Under the pieces are notes generated by a model, which saw only the letters and a program-made list of their open reading frames with translations, was not told where the DNA came from and did no database searches. This document shows positions 59,054-64,000 of a stretch of DNA of 64,000 bases, in pieces (positions within the stretch are counted from its first letter, which is position 1; every line of letters starts with the position of its first letter). The stretch is from DATBGS01 sp036557885. Its GTDB lineage: Bacteria; Chloroflexota; Ktedonobacteria; Ktedonobacterales; DATBGS01. The stretch covers positions 46,216 to 110,215 of the forward strand of contig DATBGS010000075.1 in assembly GCA_036557885.1 (NCBI GenBank). The letters are read 5' to 3'. A program made the position numbers and the translations under genes.

Positions 59054-59191
59054 TCCAGACGTAAGTTCGCTCGCTCTGCAAAAGAAAGGGAAAGTCAATC
59101 CATCGAAGAGTGATGCTGTTGCTCCAAGCCTCGCCCCAGCAGTACCCTGCTAACGCTAAACACCAGATGATACGTAAAGGATTACACACGC

Positions 59192-59653
59192 ATGGACAGA
59201 CAGCACAACCGGGCAACCACGCCCGATTCCCGCCAGACCCTCTTGGGCCAGGAGCCGCTTCCTGTTCCCTTTGGACCCAACCTCTGGTTTGATGCAGCTA
59301 CCTGCTCTATCCTACACAAAAACAAGCGCCTCCCGTTAACCAAACGGGAACACGCGCTGCTCACGCTGCTGATGAAAGCCCCCAACCGCATTCACCACAC
59401 CAGCGACCTTGCTGATCAGCTTACCAATCTGGGCGTAGCATTTCCTGTAGATGAACACTCGGTAGAGCAAACCATCTATCTCTTACGGCGCAAACTGGGG
59501 GAAAGCGGCAAGCGCCCGCGCATCCTGCTCACCCATCACGGCATCGGCTATGGGCTGTTTCCACAAAATGCCGCCGATGCTGAGCCACCTCCAACGCCCC
59601 AGCTCAGACAGAGCAAGGCGCGAGCGTTCCCCCAAAACGTGAAGAAAACCTGA
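59192..59653 (+). CDS. stand-alone OmpR/PhoB-type winged-helix protein
   Basis: 153 residues. The middle is a complete OmpR-type DNA-binding domain: 'LPLTKREHALLTLLMKAPNR' and 'DEHSVEQTIYLLRRKLGESGKRPRILLTHHGIGYGLF', with recognition helix and C-terminal hairpin. There is no receiver domain, so it is not a standard response regulator. The ends are disordered and basic. First gene of a lower-GC cluster with a secreted protein and a repeat protein downstream; it may control them (inference). Confidence 0.8.
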   Translation: MDRQHNRATTPDSRQTLLGQEPLPVPFGPNLWFDAATCSILHKNKRLPLTKREHALLTLLMKAPNRIHHTSDLADQLTNLGVAFPVDEHSVEQTIYLLRRKLGESGKRPRILLTHHGIGYGLFPQNAADAEPPPTPQLRQSKARAFPQNVKKT

Positions 59654-59752
59654 ACAGAATCCGAACAAATGCTGAGGTTTATCAGGTACGCTGGACTCAT
59701 CAGCGCGTAAAAGAGCGAGCATGCCCGCTGATGAAGAAAGGAGTCACAGATT

Positions 59753-60367
59753 ATGCTCTACAAGTATGCACTGCGCACTCAAGGGATAGCGGTGGTGTTT
59801 TTCCTGCTCAGTGTGCTGATCGTCTCAGTCGCCTTCTTTGGCACAACGAGAACAGCCCACGCCGCCGCTAGCAGTGCGCCAGGTAACCCTATGGTTGCTA
59901 CTATAACGGTTGGCATGAATATTGATTGCAGCAGTGTACCAAATACTGCACAGGCCCAGAGCATCCTCCAGCAGAAACATTTGTGCCAGTACGCGACAAG
60001 CAGCAGGAGCGGCCCCAGCCCTGACATTGTGAGAGGTCGGGTTTGTGGTGATTGCGGCTGCCTGATACTGAACCTGTTCAACGCAAGAGGCGGGTACCTT
60101 CAATGGAATGGAGAAATTACTTCAACCCAAGGGCCTATCGTCAATGCCTCATATGCAGGCAGTTGGACCAACAATAACTTGAGTACGGTAGGTCCAGTAG
60201 CCAGGAGCAGCGGGCTGATTTTCACCAGTGATTGGCTTGACATTGCTACCTTTTACACCAGGGCAGGCACGATATACGGTAGAATTGACACAGCACGGGA
60301 TACCCTTTGGTGGGGCGGTACCTGCACGAATGCAGATAGCGTGTACAACTACGCCAATGTAACCTAG
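59753..60367 (+). CDS. small secreted cysteine-containing protein
   Basis: 204 residues with GAAAGGAG upstream. A signal peptide is clear (GIAVVFFLLSVLIVSVAFF, cleavage near 'TAHAAAS'). The mature protein has six cysteines (IDCSS, HLCQ, RVCGDCGC, GGTCTN), enough for three disulfides. It is rich in Ser, Thr, Asn and Gly, ending in a probable beta-fold ('DWLDIATFYTRAGTIYGRID'). Lower GC than neighbours suggests transfer. No family recognised. Confidence 0.65.
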   Translation: MLYKYALRTQGIAVVFFLLSVLIVSVAFFGTTRTAHAAASSAPGNPMVATITVGMNIDCSSVPNTAQAQSILQQKHLCQYATSSRSGPSPDIVRGRVCGDCGCLILNLFNARGGYLQWNGEITSTQGPIVNASYAGSWTNNNLSTVGPVARSSGLIFTSDWLDIATFYTRAGTIYGRIDTARDTLWWGGTCTNADSVYNYANVT

Positions 60368-60438
60368 TCAACCCCTCCGTCGTCCTTCTCATAGAAAGCA
60401 TCAGAGACTCGTATTCGCCTGGCAAAGAGAGGCAGCAG

Positions 60439-61560
60439 ATGGCAGGGGTAGCAGCTTCTGAGACAGTCAATGCGGATGAGATCTATTGGCGCAACCAATT
60501 GCTAGCCATACGCCATCTGCGCCCTGGCACACCAGTCCCGCAACCAAGAGGGCCTCTTGCCAGGCAACTCTTCGATGATTTGCTGCACCTGCCTGATCAA
60601 CACGATCCTTTGCCCTGGCTCCAACGGGAGCGCGAGCCAGCCATTGCGCTTCTGATGCTGAGTTTGATAGTAGATTTTGCAGCCCAACTGCAAGCTGGCG
60701 CCCAGCAACTACGTTCCTTGCCTGTGGAGACAGCCACGCCATCTGCACATGAGCAAAGCGCTTCCTACCTTGCATCAGTAGCAGGACTGTTCGGGCAGTT
60801 ATTGACATCACCCGCACCCCAGGGCGTTTCCACACCCTGGGGTGAGCGAATAACCGAGACAGCAGGCGCTGACCAACTTGTGGCGGAGATGTCGCACCTT
60901 CAGCAGCAGAGCAAATTGCAGAGGGAGCTTTCACCCAACAGATCACAATCTGAACCTGGCTTCAAACAACTGCTCGCAGACCTTCTGCGAGTGCCAGATA
61001 CGGTTGATCTGCTCCGGTGGCTCCAAAGCGAACGAAGCGAACTCTCGGCACGCTATGTTCTTGAATATCTGCTGCGCCAGGCATTTCCACCCGTCAACGC
61101 TTTCGACGAGAAGCCATATACCCGTCCTTCTCTCTTCCCAAAGGCCCATAGCCATATTACAGGCCGACTTTCAGTCTCTGTGGACCGCATAGACTTTTAC
61201 GAACAGGGCTTTGCTATTCACTTGCATGCTCGCATCTCTAGCCAAGATGCCTGGCGCACACTAAAACGCTCAACAGCAGTTTTTCCCCCACAATGGCAAG
61301 GATTTACGAGCATCAGCGATGATCTCGGCCATTCTTATCTGACGCAGCTTGCCAGATGCGAACGTTCAAACCAGCTTTGGTGGTGGCGTGAGCAACTCAC
61401 CCTTCATTGCTATCCAGCAGTTGGAGAGGCTCACGAACTTTTGCTGAAGTCGCAGCCAACCGCCCTGGCTCTGTATCGTGTTCCGCGCCTGGGTGATGAG
61501 ATCATCTCAGTACCAGGACCATCTCTCGGTGAGATGCGTGTGCGGGTTCCACTCCCTTGA
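60439..61560 (+). CDS. hypothetical protein with internal duplication
   Basis: 373 residues. A helical unit occurs twice: 'LFDDLLHLPDQHDPLPWLQRE' (about residues 41-61) and 'LLADLLRVPDTVDLLRWLQSE' (about 177-197), each followed by a hydrophobic helix. The C-terminal about 140 residues look like a beta-rich domain ('DRIDFYEQGFAIHLHARISS'). No signal peptide or enzyme motif. It follows the secreted protein by 71 bases and precedes a 30-residue membrane peptide. Unknown family. Confidence 0.65.
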   Translation: MAGVAASETVNADEIYWRNQLLAIRHLRPGTPVPQPRGPLARQLFDDLLHLPDQHDPLPWLQREREPAIALLMLSLIVDFAAQLQAGAQQLRSLPVETATPSAHEQSASYLASVAGLFGQLLTSPAPQGVSTPWGERITETAGADQLVAEMSHLQQQSKLQRELSPNRSQSEPGFKQLLADLLRVPDTVDLLRWLQSERSELSARYVLEYLLRQAFPPVNAFDEKPYTRPSLFPKAHSHITGRLSVSVDRIDFYEQGFAIHLHARISSQDAWRTLKRSTAVFPPQWQGFTSISDDLGHSYLTQLARCERSNQLWWWREQLTLHCYPAVGEAHELLLKSQPTALALYRVPRLGDEIISVPGPSLGEMRVRVPLP

Positions 61561-61603
61561 GAGAATGCGTTTGTCAGAAATATGCTGTGGAAAGGAAACA
61601 CAC

Positions 61604-61696
61604 ATGACGCTTGATGTAACCCCGGTAGTCGTTGTTGGAGCGCTCATTGTTGCCCTGGGCATAGGTGCCGCTGTCCGCTTGATCGCAAAAAGATAG
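61604..61696 (+). CDS. 30-residue single-span membrane peptide
   Basis: ATG 61604 has an AAAGGA site at the right distance. The peptide is almost entirely one hydrophobic helix (VVVVGALIVALGIGAAVRLI) with a basic end (AKR). A strong terminator follows, supporting it as the last gene of the transcript. Such peptides often regulate or stabilise a membrane complex; here the partner is unknown. Confidence 0.55.
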   Translation: MTLDVTPVVVVGALIVALGIGAAVRLIAKR

Positions 61697-61727
61697 ATGA
61701 GACGCTTCTCTGGAACACCGTCCTCAC

Positions 61728-61768
61728 AAGGCTCCTGCCAGCCAAATCTGGCCGACAGGAGCCTTTTT
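61728..61768 (+). terminator. terminator after the low-GC cluster
   Basis: AGGCTCCTG-CCA-GCC pairs with GGC-CGA-CAGGAGCCT, followed by TTTT (61764 onward). Confidence 0.8.
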
Positions 61769-61817
61769 CCTCCCATCGCTTAGCCAGGACAGAGAGACGC
61801 CCGTCTTCCTCTGTCCC

Positions 61818-61846
61818 TTGACGCCCTCCCCTCCCCATGCTATCAT
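61818..61846 (+). promoter_or_regulatory. predicted promoter of esterase/ATP-grasp operon
   Basis: TTGACG (61818-61823), 17-base spacer, TATCAT (61841-61846). Confidence 0.6.
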
Positions 61847-61931
61847 CCCCCCAACGGTTGCCAGCGATGGACCCGGCCCAACAGGTGCAACGATGCACGC
61901 GCCCCTGGAGTGCTGGAGAGGATTGCGTTTG

Positions 61932-62651
61932 ATGAATCGTGAATATCACCGCTGGCATAGCCCCGCGCTGGGGCGAGATATGGAACTGCTCGTCTTTGGG
62001 CACGCGGGCGCGCGTGTCCTTGCCTTCCCTACCTCAATGGGCCGCTTCCATGATTGGGAGGACCGGGGCATGATCGGCGCGTTGGGCGAACACCTGGAGC
62101 AGGGCTGGATTCAGCTTTATTGCGTGGACAGCGTGGACAGCGAAAGCTGGTACGCCAAAGGGCGCCCCCCGGCAGAGCGCGTGCAGCGGCACGTCCAATA
62201 TGATCACTATCTCGTCTCCGAAGTGCTGCCCCTCACCACCCAGAAGAACCCCAACCCCTTTCTGATCACCACTGGCGCCAGCTTTGGCGCCTATCACGCC
62301 GTCAACTTTGCCCTGCGTTATCCCCAGTTTGTCAGCCGCGCCATTGGCATGAGCGGCGCCTATGACATCAAAAGCTGGGCCGATGGCTACTACGACGAAA
62401 ACCTCTACTTCAACAGCCCCACTGATTTCATTCCGAATGAGCACGAACCAGACCGACTGGACGCCTTGCGCAAGCAAGACATCATCCTGGCAATCGGGCG
62501 CGATGATCGCTCGTGCCCCAGCAACGAAGAACTCTCTGGGAAACTCTGGGCCAAAGACATCGGCAACGCCCTACGCATCTGGGAGGGCTGGTGCCACGAC
62601 TGGCCCTATTGGAAAAAGATGATTCAACTCTATATTGGCGGGCATGACTGA
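61932..62651 (+). CDS. alpha/beta-hydrolase, putative esterase (COG4947-like)
   Basis: 239 residues from ATG 61932 with GGAGAGG. The nucleophile elbow is 'TGASFGAYHA' (a G-x-S-x-G variant), the acid is likely in 'LAIGRDDRSCP' and the His in 'GWCHDWPYW'. This matches the putative esterase group of the alpha/beta-hydrolase fold. No signal peptide, so it acts in the cytosol. An ATP-grasp gene follows after a repeat, forming an apparent pair. Substrate unknown. Confidence 0.82.
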   Translation: MNREYHRWHSPALGRDMELLVFGHAGARVLAFPTSMGRFHDWEDRGMIGALGEHLEQGWIQLYCVDSVDSESWYAKGRPPAERVQRHVQYDHYLVSEVLPLTTQKNPNPFLITTGASFGAYHAVNFALRYPQFVSRAIGMSGAYDIKSWADGYYDENLYFNSPTDFIPNEHEPDRLDALRKQDIILAIGRDDRSCPSNEELSGKLWAKDIGNALRIWEGWCHDWPYWKKMIQLYIGGHD

Positions 62652-62653
62652 TG

Positions 62654-62739
62654 CTTGTAGCCCCGGCGTCCCTGCCGGGGAACGTCGGCCCGGCACGGCT
62701 GTGCCCCTGCTTTGAGGGGTGGCCGGGGCTACGAGCAAG
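62654..62739. repeat. chimeric palindromic repeat (families A and B) between esterase and ATP-grasp genes
   Basis: Starts CTTGTAGCCCCGGCGTCCCT followed by GCCGGGGAACG (B), then GTGCCCCTGCTTTGAGGGGT (A module), then GGCCGGGGCTACGAGCAAG (B arm). The outer arms CTTGTAGCCCCGGC / CCGGGGCTACGAG are near-perfect inverted repeats. Confidence 0.75.
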
Positions 62740-62770
62740 AGCGCTGTACCTTTTGAGGAGGTGTGCATCT

Positions 62771-63778
62771 ATGACTCTCAAAGTTGGCCTCATTGTCGGG
62801 CGGGAGTGGTCCTTTCCCCCCGCGTTTATTGATGAAGTGAACCGCCGCAACGAAGGCGTGGTGGCCGAGTTTGTCAAGCTGGGCGGCATCCACATGGACG
62901 CGCTCAGCCCCTATGCCGTCATCGTTGACCGCATCTCCCACGAAGTCCCCTTTTATCGCACCTACCTCAAACAGGCCGCGCTCCAGGGGACGCATGTGGT
63001 CAACAATCCCTTTATGTGGACCTCCGACGACAAGTTTTTTGAGGCGTCGCTGGCAACCCAACTGGGCGTCGCCAGCCCCAAAACCGTCGTGCTGCCCAAT
63101 AAAGAATACGTACCTGGCATCGTGCACGACGAAAGCCTGCGCAACCTGGAATATCCGCTGGACTGGCAGGGCGTCATAGACTACGTAGGGCTGCCCTGCG
63201 TGCTCAAAGACGCGCATGGCGGCGGCTGGAAAGAGGTTTATGTCTGCCACACACTGGAAGAATTGATTCATCACTACGATCACTCCGGCCTGCTCACGAT
63301 GGTGGTGCAGGAGTTTATCAAGTGGGACCAGTTTGTACGCTGCATCGCGCTGGGCCAGGAAGAAGTGCTGCCCATCAAATACGACCCACGCGAGCGCAAA
63401 TATCATGTCGAACACGACCACCTCACGCCGGAGCTTGGCAAGCGCATCGTGGATGATTCGCTCAAGTTGGTGCGCGCCCTGGGCTACGACATGAACTCGC
63501 TGGAATGGGCCGTGCGCGACGGCGTGCCCTACGCCATAGACTTTATGAACCCCGCGCCCGATATGGACATTCACTCGCTGACGCCGCACTATTTCGAGTG
63601 GGCGGTCAAACACATGGCGGATATGGTCATCCGGCTGGCACACGAGCCACGCTCCCAGGGGCGTGACCTGCGCTGGAACACGCTCTTTGCCGAGCACCGG
63701 CTGGACGCGCCAGAAGGGAACCACGAGGAGCAGCACGAGGTAAAAGCGGGCAAAGCCAATAAATCCAAGAAGTCTTAG
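62771..63778 (+). CDS. ATP-grasp family enzyme
   Basis: 335 residues from ATG 62771 with GAGGAG; the longer frame runs through the repeat. ATP-grasp hallmarks: 'NNPFMWTSDDKFFEASLATQLG' at the start of the central region, 'GLPCVLKDAHGGGWKEVYVC' with the lid lysine and Gly-rich loop, 'VVQEFIKWDQFVRCIALGQ' and the metal-binding 'YAIDFMNPAPDMD' (Asp-x-Asn). The C-terminus is Lys-rich. It likely ligates a carboxylate to an amine. Paired with an esterase, it may act in making or recycling an ester- or peptide-linked metabolite (inference). Confidence 0.82.
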   Translation: MTLKVGLIVGREWSFPPAFIDEVNRRNEGVVAEFVKLGGIHMDALSPYAVIVDRISHEVPFYRTYLKQAALQGTHVVNNPFMWTSDDKFFEASLATQLGVASPKTVVLPNKEYVPGIVHDESLRNLEYPLDWQGVIDYVGLPCVLKDAHGGGWKEVYVCHTLEELIHHYDHSGLLTMVVQEFIKWDQFVRCIALGQEEVLPIKYDPRERKYHVEHDHLTPELGKRIVDDSLKLVRALGYDMNSLEWAVRDGVPYAIDFMNPAPDMDIHSLTPHYFEWAVKHMADMVIRLAHEPRSQGRDLRWNTLFAEHRLDAPEGNHEEQHEVKAGKANKSKKS

Positions 63779-63812
63779 AGTGCACCGCAGCCTTCCCACG
63801 AAAGGAAATCCA

Positions 63813-64000
63813 ATGGAGCACCTCTCTGACCCTCCTCCGGTTGCCAGCCAATCGGACCGGTCTCCCGCTGGCCTGGGGAATGGCCCCCTGTCCCCGCTCA
63901 CGCTGGGATTGGTGGCGTGTAGTGGAATCGGGCCACTCCTGTGGACGGCCACCTATCTGCTTGAAGGAGCCACGCGGCCAGGCTATGATGCGTCGCAGCA
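63813..64000 (+). CDS. DUF998-like membrane protein, N-terminal fragment
   Basis: Open from ATG 63813 (AAAGGA upstream) to the window end, 62 residues visible. After a Pro/Ser-rich start comes a hydrophobic segment and 'TYLLEGATRPGYDASQQ', which resembles the first helix and following loop of DUF998 membrane proteins. The rest is outside the window. Confidence 0.6.
   Translation, partial: MEHLSDPPPVASQSDRSPAGLGNGPLSPLTLGLVACSGIGPLLWTATYLLEGATRPGYDASQ

Noticed and set aside
62729..63952. 407-residue minus-strand frame
   Set aside because: Antisense to the ATP-grasp gene; no ribosome-binding site and it runs into the repeat.
1..64000. tRNA, rRNA or prophage genes
   Set aside because: Scanning the intergenic regions showed no cloverleaf-like or ribosomal sequence and no phage structural genes.

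Overview
The window is a GC-rich bacterial chromosome segment. Its gene repertoire best fits the phylum Chloroflexota, probably a Ktedonobacteria-like or related soil/thermophile lineage. The evidence is several PknB-type Ser/Thr kinases with zinc ribbons or Pro/Thr-rich tails, WD40 and beta-propeller lipoproteins, tandem sedolisin (S53) proteases, an ECF41-type sigma factor, caa3-type CtaG, a glycyl T-box, and class A penicillin-binding protein plus D,D-carboxypeptidase indicating peptidoglycan. This assignment is inference from content; no rRNA is present to confirm it. I found no tRNA, rRNA, CRISPR array or prophage.

Layout. 1-10.4 kb: the start of an FHA-domain protein running off the left edge, a DUF4214-like protein, a lipoprotein, a membrane Ser/Thr kinase, dprA, an XRE-cyclase fusion, a pseudokinase, and a DUF4291 / ATP-grasp / RidA operon. 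10.4-20.4 kb: two membrane-anchored sedolisins that lack the usual propeptide, a beta-propeller lipoprotein, a large HTH regulator, a poly-threonine protein and a WD40 lipoprotein. 20.4-29 kb: mostly minus strand, with an SDR and membrane protein pair, an ECF41-like sigma factor, an M20 peptidase, a multi-span membrane protein, an MFS exporter, and two proteins sharing a distinctive Gly/Asn-rich N-terminal module. 29-43 kb: a methyltransferase, CtaG, a free-standing sedolisin propeptide, two LiaF-like proteins, a TnpB (IS605-type) element, an EamA transporter, ribokinase, a kinase and an ABC exporter. 43-64 kb: PBP1A, GreA, small membrane proteins, DUF92, glycyl-tRNA synthetase with its T-box, an AbiE toxin-antitoxin pair, a TPR-RecQ fusion, a D,D-carboxypeptidase, an unexplained lower-GC cluster (59-61.7 kb), an esterase / ATP-grasp pair and the start of a DUF998-like protein.

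Three themes stand out. (1) The two S53 proteases have traded their propeptide for a cytoplasmic coiled coil plus membrane anchor, while a secreted propeptide-only protein is encoded about 18 kb away; this suggests inhibition or folding in trans. (2) At least two families of palindromic repeats are scattered between genes. They supply the stop codon of two genes, lie inside the coding sequence of an ABC exporter and of a helical protein, and may supply -10 boxes. (3) Several genes (DUF4291, sigma factor, MFS) have a -10 hexamer 7-8 nt before the ATG and no ribosome-binding site, the signature of leaderless transcripts.

Starts were chosen by Shine-Dalgarno sequence and signal-peptide logic, and often differ from the longest open frame.
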